A stretch of DNA of 64,000 nucleotides, taken from assembly GCA_037176885.1 (NCBI GenBank), contig JAWWNJ010000002.1, positions 62,001-126,000 of the forward strand. The letters run 5' to 3'. The position numbers and the translations under genes were made by a program. Shown in pieces: positions 10,479-21,821 of the stretch (position 1 is the first letter of the stretch; each line of letters begins with the position of its first letter). A model generated the notes under the pieces. The model was given only the letters and a program-made list of their open reading frames with translations, made no database searches and was not told the origin of the DNA. Origin of the DNA: Favolaschia claudopus. Lineage: Eukaryota; Basidiomycota; Agaricomycetes; Agaricales; Mycenaceae.

Positions 10479-12096
10479 AGTGATAGGGAGTGCATACCCT
10501 GAGTCTATGCATAGCGTAGACTCTGAAGGCTGCTTGAGCGTCAGCTCAATATAGCACCGGGATGCACTTAACATACCCCACAGGCCAGACAGGAGTAATA
10601 CAGGCTGGCCTGAATAGTTACAGGTTGCTGCCTGGAAGGAAGCCCTGGAGCGCTGTACATGTTAGGGTGATACTGCGGATGCAGTACAGAGTCTATGCTT
10701 TGAGGCTATGCCTCTATAGCTCTGCTAGTCCCCCCAGCGTGCTTCCCCTGAGTCTGTGACTCCTAGCTGGCAGAGCATTAGCAGAGCCTAGCGTCTGGGA
10801 TGCACCCCAACTGAAGATAGGCATCTGGACTATCTCCCAGATGCCATTGCGGCAGCCAATAATGCAGAGCATCACTGCCGCATTCTTCTATAAAGCTGGC
10901 CAACTTTTTTTCCTCCTTGATGGGAATCTCTGCATCCTAGGGATGCAGAATTTGGGGGGTCATTGTGATGCTATCCTGGGATGAGCATATTCAATTTCTG
11001 CTTCATGGCAGGCACCAACCGTGTGGGGGGCTCTGTGACGGGTATATATTATTCACTTACTTACACGGCTGATACCTTACATTACGCTTGTCATCATTAC
11101 ATAATATTATCTTTACTTTGCAATCTACTACGATGTGTGAAGACTAAGATACTCATGCTGCGAACCACAGCTCTCGGTTGGACCCCCTGCTTGCCTGAGT
11201 ATGTGTCTAACTACTCCACGGCCCCGGTGTTGCAGGGGCTCCGATCGAGGGTAACACGGTCCCTCGTCGCTGGGATACAACGATGGCGAGCGCTCACAAT
11301 GCGCTCGTCCCACAACTCCCGACCTCTGTGCCTCAAGAGCACAGGTCACCCTCTTTCCTCTCTCCCAAGCAGCCGCCGAACCGACTCGCATCACACCCTT
11401 CCATTTCCGACCCAATATTTCCAAAATATGGCAGCCAATCCCTTGGCATGGTGAACCTCAAGTGTGGTGAGACTCAACTTGAGAGGGGACATGAGCTGCT
11501 TCGGATGCTCTGAAAAATGAGCAACGAATGAAACTCCAATGTAAAAATGAAACCCCGCCTAAGAAGGCAAAGTCAGAGCATTCTGGGAAGCTCCAGTTGA
11601 GAAGCTGAAGAGAAGAAGCTCCTAGAGATTGTAGGAGCTGGGATATCCGGGGAAGGAGGCGAAAGGGGTGATCTCCCATTGTATACGGTGTGGCTGTGCC
11701 GATTAGATAGAGTGTGTTTGTCAGTAGTAGATCATCAGTCTCTTTCCTGCCCATATCGAGGGTTTTCCTTCAGCGCGAAGCTCAGCGCGGTTCGTCCGGC
11801 ATAGCCCCATCCGCCTCCGCTGTCTCTCCCTCAGAAGAGGTCGGAGCCTCTCCATCTGGTGACGAGAGCGCGATTCGCAACCTACGGAGTTTTTTCGTCT
11901 TTTTTCTCTCGAACTGGCGACCAACGAAAGCTCGGGGCTAAGCAAAAGACAGCAAGAGTATCAGGATCGAAAGACAGCAGAAGTACTTCGCTTAGCACAG
12001 GAACGAGTTCAGGCGAATCTGGCCAGAGCAGAACGACACGAACGTAGAGGCGCATCACCAGTCTCGTCTACCCCTACCCTCTCGAGTCCCTCGACG
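10479..12096. other. Repeat-like non-coding DNA
   Basis: No gene is supported. The stretch 10,500-10,970 contains several short hairpins (for example CAGGCCAG...CTGGCCTG at about 10,580-10,612 and CATCTGG...CCAGATG at about 10,819-10,842). Around 11,036 the sequence TGTGACGGGTATATATT could be an LTR start, but I found no second copy. From about 11,700 the plus strand grows more coding-like and leads into the gag remnant, so this may include its leader. Confidence 0.35.
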
Positions 12097-13487
12097 TTGA
12101 CACTGTCTACGCTGTCAAGAGCGTCTACGCCTCCATTGGAATCGATATCATTCACGCCTGTTGCTCTACGACAGCTTTTCACATCTTTACAAACAAACAT
12201 CAGCTCATCGGCGGACGACGAGATGACACAAAAATCGACGGACCTATTCCGTGGGGCCTGCACAGCGGAGAAAGCGCAGGTATGGCTGCGGATACTGGAG
12301 GGGACATTTACGGAGACGATGAAGACGACGTAAAAATATACAAATTCCAACGGGCGCTCTACCCCGGCTCTGCGGCAGAGAAATGGTGGAAGGATTTGAA
12401 GGACGGAGATAAGTCAGACTTTGCGACGCTGGTCAAAGCTTTTGACGCAAAATGGCCGATGCCGCAGTTCATCTCGCGGCCACAAGCTCTCGTTATCAAC
12501 GAGATTAAGGCCAACAAGCTGCCGTTGAATGAGGTGGGACAGGTGGTGAAGGACGAGGATGGAATGGAGGTGTTATCACACCAGGCATGGGCCCAGCGAA
12601 CCTGGAAGCTGCTCGCCGACATCCCAAGTGGTGACTCAGGGACGCTTCTGATGGAGCACGTCCGAGACGGCCTTCCGGTAGCGCTACGACGACTCATCAC
12701 GCCCGAGGCGAAGCTGGACTCGTGGGAGAAGTGGCTGGCGGCGGTTGAGGCTATAGATTTACATGCCCTCAACGACGTCCGCGAGGAACACGGCTTGCCC
12801 CGTGGCGGAGTGCTGGATACGGAGACATGGGGCTCACCCTCCAACGCAGAGAATGAGGCAGCGATCACCAATATTGCACAGCGGCTCAGAGTAACTTACA
12901 TGCTGAGCCCACAGCGAACTCCACCACCACCACCTCGCCGCGTTACAACCCCATATACCCCGCAGGCAGCGCGGCTCTCTCAACCCGAGTTTACAAGCCG
13001 ACCATCGCAACCGCGATACAACCCCCCAACCTATTCTTCTACACCTCCGCAGTGTGGTCCTCCGCCCCACATGTTGTCGAGCTCATTCGGGGGAAGCGCA
13101 ACAATACGTCCGGGCAATCTATTCGCAAAGCACGTCTTCGCTACTCCAGGCAGCCCAAGCGCAGGCCGAGGAGACCCTACCAGTCTCGGCGGGGACCCAG
13201 CATGCGATGCCGAATTGGTGCGCACCTTGAACAGCAGCCCACGACTGTACGGAACGGATCCCGCCAGCGCACAGTGTTACACGACGGACATGTCGTCGTG
13301 GATGGCAGGCCCACGCAACTACGCCCTTTTCCCATTCTCCCCCGGTACACTGGCACCCGGCTCCAAAGAATGCTGGAACTGCGGTACCCTCACTTCCCCT
13401 CCACATGGTGCCAGCAGTTGTACATCTTCAGCGCGAGTTCCACGCATCGAATACAATATTCGCCGTTTCACGGTGATAGGCCTGGGA
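12097..13487 (+). pseudogene. LTR-retrotransposon Gag remnant, frameshifted
   Basis: The reading starts in one frame ('LFRGACTAEKAQVWLRILEGTF', to about 12,315) and continues in another from about 12,310 ('KIYKFQRALYPGSAAEKWW...'), so a frameshift separates two halves of one capsid-like domain. The second frame runs 12,282-13,487 with a Pro-rich tail and a zinc-knuckle-like CWNC...H...C near 13,370-13,420. The W/L-rich helices and the 'AEKWW' block resemble retrotransposon Gag proteins common in basidiomycetes. The C-terminus resumes after a 1.4-kb insert, at 14,901. Gag would package element RNA; this copy cannot make a full product without a frame change. No reverse transcriptase follows. 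Confidence 0.6.
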
Positions 13488-14900
13488 TGAAAACACCCCG
13501 TGTTTTCTCAATTTTTGAACATGTTTAATATTATATAACGCGTGTTTGGACTAAGAGGAATAAAGGGACATCTCTTAGGATATATCTCAGAGGGTTAAAG
13601 CGTACCCGCGCTGTTAACTAAATGATGCGCGGAAAGCTAGACTCGTCTACGAATTATAATTATCCAGAAATGGGAAATTGGACACAGTAGTCAAGGATGG
13701 CAATCCCTCTTCTAAGTCTAACCGTTCTATCAATCGAACTGGGACCTAAAGGGACATCAAGGAACAAGGGATAATATGGATGGAATACTTCAGGCAGCGC
13801 GCCTAGACCAATATCAAGGGAATTCGAGTCGCGGAACGGCGAACCGAGGGAAACCGAGTAGCGGCAGAAGGATTGCCGGAGACGCCGAAGAGCGGATCAT
13901 TGAAGGATCAGTGATCTTGAAGAGATTTCTCTACTCAAGGATGAATTAGAAGTTCTGGCAAGGACCGGAAGGATCTTACCTCGAGGCGAGGCTCGTAACA
14001 GGAACGTTCGTATCCTCGAAAGGCTAGTAGCGATGAAAGGATAGAAGCCGGTATTGAGTCAAGGATCGAGAGGATCCATCACGCACACGTGATCATCACG
14101 AGGGATCGACACGATAGATGCGATAACGAGTCCTCGTGTACTTACACGTTACTCGCGCGTGCAACCACGACACACAGGCGTGACTTAACAGCCTCGTCTG
14201 CTAAATAAGGACAATACACGTACTTGGACACGTAGGTAGATACCCAATTAAGATGTAAATATTTATTCGCGCGTAGTATATAAAGCCTGTAAATTATTAG
14301 CTGGGCTCCAGTGGATTGCTCCCTCCTTGATTGTCCGTGTAAGCTATCAGCTGCACGTTCAGTAAAGAGTGATATTATCCAGTGGGACAACCCAGGGAAC
14401 TTAACTAGTTTTCTGTTTTGTTTTCAATCTATAAATTGGACTTGTGATTTGATCAGAGATTTGTTAAACGCGTGAACTAAGTGAACTTGAACGGGAATCA
14501 GACACGTGAAACGGAATTCTGAGATAAGGGAAACACGAGTACAAGGGATTAAGCGCGACTTAACAGTCTAGTGCCATATTCCATCGGATTGAAAGGAAAC
14601 TTGAACCAGATAAATTACCCAGACTCCCCAACCAACCGACATTGCGCGAAACCAAGTCCTGAGTTCGAAAGGCTCAAATAGGATCCAGTCGCGCTAACTC
14701 AAAGCAAGTTTTATCGAGTCAAGACACCTTGAATTGTATAACATATATCCTTGGATTGAGGAATATAGTCAAATTGCCACAGTAGATACGTTACTGGAAC
14801 CCCGACTCGCACGCGAAGCTGAAGTTGTGTGGATTTTGTTTGAAGGGATTTATTATCTCTACGAATAAAGTTATACAGTAAACCCATAGCAAGTGTTTCA
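13488..14900. mobile_element. LTR-like insertion splitting the gag gene
   Basis: The gag frame stops at 13,487 and a Gag-like frame in the same register resumes at 14,901. The 1,413-bp block between them has no long ORF and starts TGAAAACAC and ends GTGTTTCA, giving the TG...CA inverted termini of an LTR. Its length is a multiple of three. A clean 5-bp target duplication is not visible (flanks CTGGGA and ACGGGC), so the borders may be off or the flanks mutated. Best reading: a solo LTR of an unrelated family. Confidence 0.5.
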
Positions 14901-15865
14901 ACGGGCCAAATCCTTCACCCACCTGGACAACGCGCGGGCATCTCACAGATAAACGAACTGCCGTACGATCCCTTCGGCGGGTTTGACCCCGAGCAGGCTG
15001 TATATGAAGACGAACCGGGAAATGGGGAGGAGCTCACCTCTTGAGGGGTGGTGCAGCTCCGAGTTGTCAAAATCCCCCGGAAAAAAGACCATGGTTTAGA
15101 GTGGCGCCGGGACGTTACTAGATACACGCCGTTTGTATTGCGAGTGCCTACGAATACAAGCGTTATCCAGTATCCGACGTCCCTTCCCGACGCAATCTTT
15201 AACGTCAACACAACCGATCAAGCGACAATTGACCCGTTTCTTCAACGTATCCGGCTCATTGGACGGAGCGGCGCCACAGTACGCCTAACCGCGCAGGTTG
15301 ATAACGGAGCAATGCGAAATTGCATTTCGCTGGCACGGTGGAAGCAGTATGGGCACTGCTTGGGTCGGCTCGTCCCGTCAAAGACGAGACTGAGCGTGGC
15401 GAGCGGCGTGAAGATTGCACCTGCAGGGCGATGGTGGGGTGAAGTTGCAGTGGGAGGGATCACTGTTGCGGCGTGGTTCGAGGTGTTCGAGAGCAACGGA
15501 GCGTTTGACGTTCTGCTCAGGAAGCCGTGGCTGCACAGCGTACGCGCCGTACACAGCTATGAGCACGATGAGATTCGCATCCGTGCGCATGGCGACGAGA
15601 TGACACTGCGGAATGAACCGCGTGTGTCAATTCAGGACGGCGTCGAATATGAGGAGGGGCAGCCACAGGGAACAACAGAGAAGCAAGGAGCGGGGGTGGT
15701 TGGCGCGAAGGGGAGGTGCGCAGAAGCTGAGGGACCGGAATCAGTGCCGGTAGAAGTGGATGAGGGGCGGGCCGAGTCAGCGGCAATGGCGTTAGCGGAG
15801 GACGGAGGAGGCGATGCGGAGGCCGAGATAGCAGCATTGGGGGAGGAGGACGTAAGGGAGGCCGA
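14901..15865 (+). pseudogene. Gag C-terminus plus retropepsin-like protease remnant
   Basis: After the insert the frame gives a Gag tail ('PPGQRAGISQINELPYDPFGG...') ending at a TGA at 15,042-15,044. The same frame then continues without break through a protease-like domain: 'AQVDNGAMRNCIS' around 15,293-15,331 resembles the retropepsin active-site strand with D-N-G in place of D-T/S-G, followed by 'GAFDVLLRKPWL' typical of the flap-to-tail part of retroviral-type proteases. A Glu/Ala-rich spacer follows. The frame then meets KDZ sequence at about 15,866. No reverse transcriptase or integrase is present, so the element is truncated. Gag and protease in one frame separated by a single TGA could reflect stop readthrough or decay. 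Confidence 0.55.
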
Positions 15866-17152
15866 GTGGACGGCGCGATGTTGTGTTGGGCTTGCCCACA
15901 AGACAGGATCAATCTGCCCGACGGTTGGCGGGACGTCGCTCCCGAATTTCAGTGCGTACATTTTAGCGACACAGTTTGTCGGAGGTTTACTCGCTGCCAG
16001 ATTCCTGTTTATTTTGGTCGTTGCGATGGATGCCAATTACCGGATGAGGAATCGACTTCGCGTGAACGAGAAGGACGACCCACCGTTAGGGTCAGGTTGG
16101 GGGTATCTGGTCGAAGAGACGGAGTATCACGAGCACCTGTGGGGCTATGTGGGCGAGGAGGACGTGAGTGGATATTGATATCGCTCTGGGAAGGATTGCT
16201 AACGAGGAGCTAAAAGCTTAGATGAGTACCTGCGTCGCATTTCAGGCCTTACTACAAAAGGACACGCGGGTCACTATGGGCCTACGATGCTCAGGAATTG
16301 GGGGTGTGGTATATGCGCGACACGAGGTAGTGCGGCCTCAAGGGCTAGGTGATCTGCAAAAGGGTGAAAGGTGCGTCGCAGGAGCCTAGACCGGAGAAAT
16401 GACTAATGGAATTCCTAGATATGCGAACATGGATTATATTTTACTCTCCGCGCTGCTGGGGGTAACAGCAATGTTTCTGGCAATATCGTACGATATCGCG
16501 TGCCAGTGGCGCATTAAATTCCCCCAGCGGATGAGAGAAATGCCGGAGCGACTACAGCTTGACCTCACGAAGATCACAGTTCTGTTTGCTCTACCAGTCT
16601 GGCATGCAGCCGCGCATGAGAGGAACTGTCAAGTTCAGAATTCTTTGTCTTATACAGCTGGCGTGGGGCGAACGGACGGAGAGGGGGTAGAACGTGTATG
16701 GTCAAGAGTCAATGGCCTGGGCTGGGCTACGAGGGATAAGGGGAAGGGGGGAAGAGCGGACGCAATTGAAGATGCGGTGGATTATCTTAATTTCGATAAG
16801 AACGTGAATCTGGGTAAGTGAGTGGGGAATCGTCTTAAGCGGTGTTGGCTGATTGGTTTGAACAGGGACTACGCTACCGCGGAAGCTGGTGGTGGCAATC
16901 GATGAACGAGACAGACAGATTGCAAGCTTTCGTCAGGTGGATGAAACATTGGAGACGGAGGTGCGAAAGGACTGGCAGAACATCATTGATTGCTGGCAGC
17001 TGGATCGTACAGCGAAGAACCCCTATGCAGCGGCTGAGGGTTCGCAAGGTGCGTAGTTTCAGAAGGGCAAATGGAGCGAAGTGTAATTATATTATATTTC
17101 AGAATTCTCGGCAGCAGCGATACGCTGAAAGGCTGGCTACTCTTTCAGATGT

Positions 17153-17403
17153 GATTCTACTGCTGTGGAATGCTCGCAGTCACTATGAATGAGCAAGCGG
17201 ATATTACTAAGAGATGTTGGGTCCAGCTGCTGTGTAAGCGAGTGATCACACTGAACAACATAACACTGGTAAAGCGCCAGGCACTTTAGCTCAGTTGGAA
17301 GAGCACACTCGTGCAAAGAGTCACTAAGAGGACCCGGGTTCGAACCCCGGAAGAGCCATCTTTTGCACCTTTTCATGCATGGTCTCATTCCTGCCTTATC
17401 AAC
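17153..17403. mobile_element. Short tRNA-containing insertion in the KDZ copy
   Basis: The KDZ-like protein text stops near 17,152 ('LATLSDV') and resumes near 17,404 ('KLAREGLEEASVG'), with GTGA present at both edges. The intervening roughly 250 bp holds a tRNA-like sequence with A and B boxes. This is the layout of a tRNA-derived SINE, but with no second copy seen here the call is tentative, and the borders are estimated from protein continuity. Confidence 0.4.
17280..17358 (+). tRNA. tRNA-like sequence (possible tRNA-Cys GCA or SINE head)
   Basis: Cloverleaf parts are visible: acceptor GGCACTT/AAGAGCC with one A-A mismatch, a D arm in TAGCTCAGTTGGAAGAGC, an anticodon stem with loop GTGCAAA (anticodon GCA), and a perfect T arm CCGGG-TTCGAAC-CCCGG. 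The intragenic A and B box promoters are intact. The variable region is 11 bases, too long for tRNA-Cys, and the anticodon stem has a C-C pair. It lies inside a broken transposase gene, so it may be a tRNA pseudogene or a SINE promoter. Confidence 0.4.
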
Positions 17404-17676
17404 GCGTGAAATTGGCAAGAGAGGGATTGGAGGAAGCGTCTGTGGGGGAGGAAAGGCTCCATGCTACAAGCATGAGCACATTTATTGTGGCTGGATTACA
17501 GCTCGAGAAGGACCAGTAAGTGCATTGTTTGTTGCTCTCTGCCGATGATGACTGACGGGGAAGCAGGATTACGAATCCGACGGGAGCTCAAGGGGCGGCC
17601 GCTACTCATTGCGGATCAAACAGAGCGTGTTGCCCAGCTACGCCGCTCTTTCTTCGTGAAGTTGGGACGTTCCCGC

Positions 17677-18137
17677 TGTAAGGCTCCAGGAGCGCTTACG
17701 AGGGTCACTGTCTAACGGTATCCCTGGCGGGAGTGGAAAAGCCTTATTTTGTGGTAAAGACCCTTTCTTGAACGGTCAAGCTCGCAGAAAACTACAGAGA
17801 GTCGAATTCTCAAGCTCTCAGGCGTAGTTCTCTTCAATCCTTCGAAAACGAGAGGACTGGAGTCGACTGAGAGGGTGATCTGTAAAGATCAGTGGAAACA
17901 GCTGTATAAGTCAGAGAAGTAATGCCTCGCGCCTAGAGCCTCAATTAGAGCCTAGGCAAGGCAAAGATACGACTATCCAGCACCCGTGCCTCTCACAGAG
18001 CTTCGGAGTTACTCAACGAAAGCTAAGGAGGCGAATTGGGTGATTTGGTAGAGGTAAAGATGATAATGATCATGTGACCTGAGTACATGTGACTTGTAGC
18101 TAAAAGAGTAAAGAAAATACGTATATGATACCTTACA
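17677..18137 (-). repeat. LTR (3' LTR in the inferred orientation)
   Basis: 461 bp, TGTAAGG...CCTTACA. Near-identical to 32,870-33,330, with one difference seen (at about 17,756, A here and G in the other copy). Preceded by the target duplication CCCGC. Confidence 0.9.
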
Positions 18138-19050
18138 GAGCCCCCCACTCTTGAGCTGCAAGGAAAAGAACATGTGCGAAGGGAGGGAATGGCGGGAGAA
18201 AAAATGAGAGAAAAATTTTGCCCTGCACTGCACCTTTGAGAAGCCTCCATTCCCACTCCGCAGACTGCTATGCATCCAATTCCATCTCCAAGTCCAACAC
18301 CTCTGCGGTTGTGCTGCGCTTCACCTTCGAGGTATCTCCATTCCGACTTCATGGGCTGCTCCGCATCCACTACGTCTCCATCTCCAGTGTCCCTCCGATT
18401 CCGCTCTAGGCCCTGGTCACTGCGCAACCAGTACCATACCATGCCACGACCACCTAAGTCGCCATGCTCCCCATCCATACCTATCCTACCCATAGTGCCC
18501 CCCACGGAAGTAGCCAAGTGTTAGGGCCAACGAGCTTGGGTGCTTACGTAACACACACGAAAAGCAAGCTAGCCCCATAGTCTGAGTCTAAGGGGTACGG
18601 GGCTGTGGTGGGCTGAGTGGTAGATGGGCAGGGCAAGTGGCTGGGAAAGAAAGAGATTTTGTAATGCTGTCGCCCCCCAGTCTCGATGTTGATTGAATAG
18701 GAAGAAACAATCATTTGTCAGGATTCGATTGCGGATAGAAATTGAATGAACTCGCCTCGCGGGGGTGATCGCTGCGATACAGACCCCCGTTGAGGCTTCG
18801 CATAGGCGTTGCCAGAATCTTATTTGCCCCCCATCCTCCATTTGCCTTTCCGTATCGGCTGGACGTACGCCTCAGTCAAAATTGACTTGTTTGTGAGGAA
18901 AGGATCCAGGAAGCGTCAAAATGCGTGTCGAAACGACCAACAAGAGCGGAGCTCGCATGGACGGGAAGGCAGAAGCTTGCGAAAGAAGGCAGAATAGTGC
19001 CATTTGAAACGATTTTGAGGTAACTCGATATCCAGGAGTTGGTGCAGGGA
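18138..19050. repeat. Internal region of the LTR element, left part, with a first copy of the 0.5-kb module
   Basis: Next to the LTR lies GAGCCCCCCACTC (a purine tract on the minus strand). At 18,748-18,850 is one copy of the module whose core reads CGCCTCGCGGGGG...CCCCCGTT.AGG, found three more times to the right of the nested transposon (about 27,466, 27,965 and 28,435). A plus-strand pair of degenerate roughly 80-bp repeats lies at 18,238-18,400. No gene is recognised. Confidence 0.6.
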
Positions 19051-19053
19051 TGA

Positions 19054-19308
19054 CACTGGGGGCAAGCCACTATTTCCGGGCCCCGGAAATGTCCCGGAAA
19101 TAGGCCGGAAATATAAAATAATCCTGAAATAATCCTATTATTTCCGGACCCCGGAAATAGTCCGGAAATATAAAATGTTCCTATCATTTTCCCATCATTT
19201 CCGGGGTCCGGAAATAGTATATATTCCTATCATTTCCGTAGAATATTCCTATTATTTCCGGGGTCCGGAAAATTACTATTTCCGGGGTCCGGAAATAATA
19301 GGAAAATA
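19054..19308 (+). repeat. Left 255-bp terminal inverted repeat
   Basis: Mirror of 26,968-27,222, with three mismatches seen; dense in TATTTCCGG / CCGGAAATA subterminal motifs that could bind the transposase. Confidence 0.88.
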
Positions 19309-20158
19309 ATGAACCAAACATTCCTTATAAGGCAATAAAAGTGGCCCCATGACCTTCTAGCATCCAATGAATCTTGCAATCCTAGGATTTACCCCTAATA
19401 TGGGAACAATTCATCATATACTTTAAAAGGAAAGATTTTATTCCATTTACAATATGAGCGAGTCTAAACACAGCTATCCAGCTTCACACCCTTCGATAAT
19501 GCTCACCTCAATGCACCTTGCTGCTGGGTATTTCAGAAACGGCCCAAGCACAGTGAATTTACAACAGCTGATAGGCCATAAGGTCTCACCAAGCCATAGT
19601 GAGTCGCTTTACAGACAAAATCAAGCACACTCTGCTATATGCCTATCATGCTCAAGGTAATGGGATATAAATGTTCCTAGCACACTGATCGCAACCTTTT
19701 TACTATAAGTAATTGAAGAAGTATTGAATTTGAAGACATCACAGCCTGCATGACACTCGAATTTGTACTTGTTTTTGCAAAAGATTCAAGAGAAACAATA
19801 TCAGACAGGGTTTGAATACATCTATATGAGTAGAGCAAGTAAGATGATTGTTAATGAACAAAAACAGAGTAAATGCATTGAAGTTTGACTGCTTGCGTAT
19901 TGTGCTTCTGGATTAGGAAGGTAGTAGTTTGTTTTCTGACCCAATTTAGAAGGTAGTGGTTTCCCAATCAGGAATCCTCCTTCAAACCTGACACAAATGG
20001 TCCTGCTTTGATAGAATGTGTCTTTGTGGTCTTTTGGTACTTGACCAAGGCAGAAAAGACAAATGCGGTATTTTACTGGGTTCATTTAGAACTGGTATAA
20101 CGGAACTATATTTCAAGCCCTGTCAAGTAACATAAATTTACACCAAGATAGAAAAATC

Positions 20159-20330
20159 TGCTGGTTGAGCAGCAGGTCCAAATTGAAAATGTGCTGGTTG
20201 AGCAGCAAAATTCAACTGGCTTCGACCAATGAAATAAACGAAAACATCAAGTAACACATATACATGAACGTGCAACTAGCTTGCTGGTTGAGCAGCAAGT
20301 CTGCATTGAGAATGTGCTGGTTGAGCAGCA
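20159..20330. repeat. Four copies of TGCTGGTTGAGCAGCA in two pairs
   Basis: The 16-mer occurs at 20,159, 20,192, 20,282 and 20,315. Spacing within both pairs is 33 bp and the pairs are 123 bp apart, so a two-copy block was duplicated. Each 16-mer is itself an imperfect palindrome (TGCTG...CAGCA). Confidence 0.7.
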
Positions 20331-21821
20331 AGTTCATCTTGTTTTGATTGATGTATTGAAATGAACCATTCAGAGTCCACCACCTATGACTTAGGAAAGT
20401 GTAAGTATATGATTGCGACAATTCCCGAGGAGCTGGAAGGGAATACAAAGGAAACCAGTGTTGAGAAAGCCGGTGGAGGTGCAGCTTCCCTTTGTGCTGT
20501 CAACAAGGAGGCATGATCAGCAGCGGGGTGATGCATATTTGCAAACGGTGCCATTGCATCAGCCACTCCATCTCCAGCGGACACGTATCCGAAGTCCGTC
20601 ATCAGCGAGTCATCGCCAGAGAACACAAAAGAGGTGTCATAGTTGAACGTGGGATACAACGGGAAAGCGTCAAGAGCATGTTGAGGAGCCAATGGGAAAA
20701 GGAAATCGAATCATCGACACCTGGCAGGGCGGAAGAAGACTGTGTAACCCCAGCACAGATTTTGGATAGGAATTCGTCGAATTACGCAATCACTGTTCCA
20801 GATCTGAGGCACCACCCTGCCGTTGATCCAACGTCCGGCACCCTTATGTTCAAGGTACATTGGTGCGGCAACTTGTCTGTAAGTCTTCGGCAGGTCCGCG
20901 GCGTCTATGTATCTCATAGACCTTTCGTTTGGATACTCCGCGGGCCTTCCTCCGACATTCCGTCTTGCTGAATTATGTCCATGGTGATGCCAGTAGGAGC
21001 TGTGAAGTCAATAGTTGATTCCCCGGGAGCCGTACTGGCGGTCGCAACTAAATTATCCGTGAGTAACAATACATGGGATAAATCAAAGACAGACATCCAT
21101 CATTTATGTTGGGTTCCGATGCTAGCAATGTACCTAGTGAGTTCTTGAAAATAATGAAGATAAATCAAGACGTACATTTGTCACCAGCATCGGTATGAAC
21201 TTGGGTAGTCTTTACCCGCCCACTGGAGAGAGAAGAAACAACGACTGGCTTGGTACTTTTGCGCTGAGTCATCTTATTACGCTTAGCCGCCTTCAACTCA
21301 GCCTGAAGCTCTTTTTCCATTGCCATTGATTCTTTGTGCATGGCTCGACTCGCATCGAGTTTTGCTTGAAGTTCAATGACTTGATCTTCCTGCTCGTGAG
21401 CTTCCCGAACCTTACGAGCTGCACTCGATGCACGGCTGTTGTTCCGAAGTAGACGGTGATATTGGGTGTTGTTGGTGTTAAGTAGAACCCCAGAATTAGT
21501 CAAGATCTCAATTTACGGGCGGTTTTGTAATCCAGTTTACGTGAACTAGGAATGGTAGTAATAAGAGAGAGACTAATTGGTATATAAATACAAAATGTAC
21601 CCTTCCATACCATCCACAAGCGGAAGATTGATCACTGTTGCCCTGTTTGTCCAAACGTGCATTCCTTTGCCAATATTTGTATTACTGTTGTGCGGTCCCA
21701 ACGATGGGGCAAGATGTTGGGTTGAGATTTGATCATGCATTTCGTGATGTATTTACTGCTGAGCTTGTGGCCCCACGAATCTGAACTCTAGTGAGCGAGC
21801 GAGAATCACAGTGGAGAATGC

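Larger units (their letters stand above)
15866..17676 (+). pseudogene. Second KDZ transposase, 5'-truncated, first segment
   Basis: Begins inside the KDZ family at 'CWACPQDRINLPDGW' and follows the exon plan of the intact copy: exons ending at 15,951, then 16,001-16,163, 16,222-16,370, 16,419-16,813 and 16,866-17,048. The catalytic text is still readable ('SYDIACQW', 'RTDGEGVERVW'). After 17,048 the frame is damaged: a roughly 250-bp insert carrying a tRNA-like sequence sits near 17,153-17,403, and a one-base shift follows an intron near 17,516-17,574. The segment ends at 17,676 inside 'FFVKLGRSR', where an LTR retrotransposon begins; the same codon frame resumes at 33,336. The N-terminal Cys cluster is missing, replaced upstream by gag-protease sequence. 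Confidence 0.75.

Noticed and set aside
11036..11060. LTR start at TGTGACGGG
   Set aside because: No second copy or matching CA end was found within the window.
15048..16178. Continuous 376-codon ORF as a single protein
   Set aside because: It crosses the protease-KDZ junction through a KDZ intron; the two halves belong to different elements, so it is not reported as one gene.
18023..18517. Minus-strand ORF crossing the LTR border
   Set aside because: Gly/Arg/Asp-rich text arising from short repeats; ends inside the LTR.
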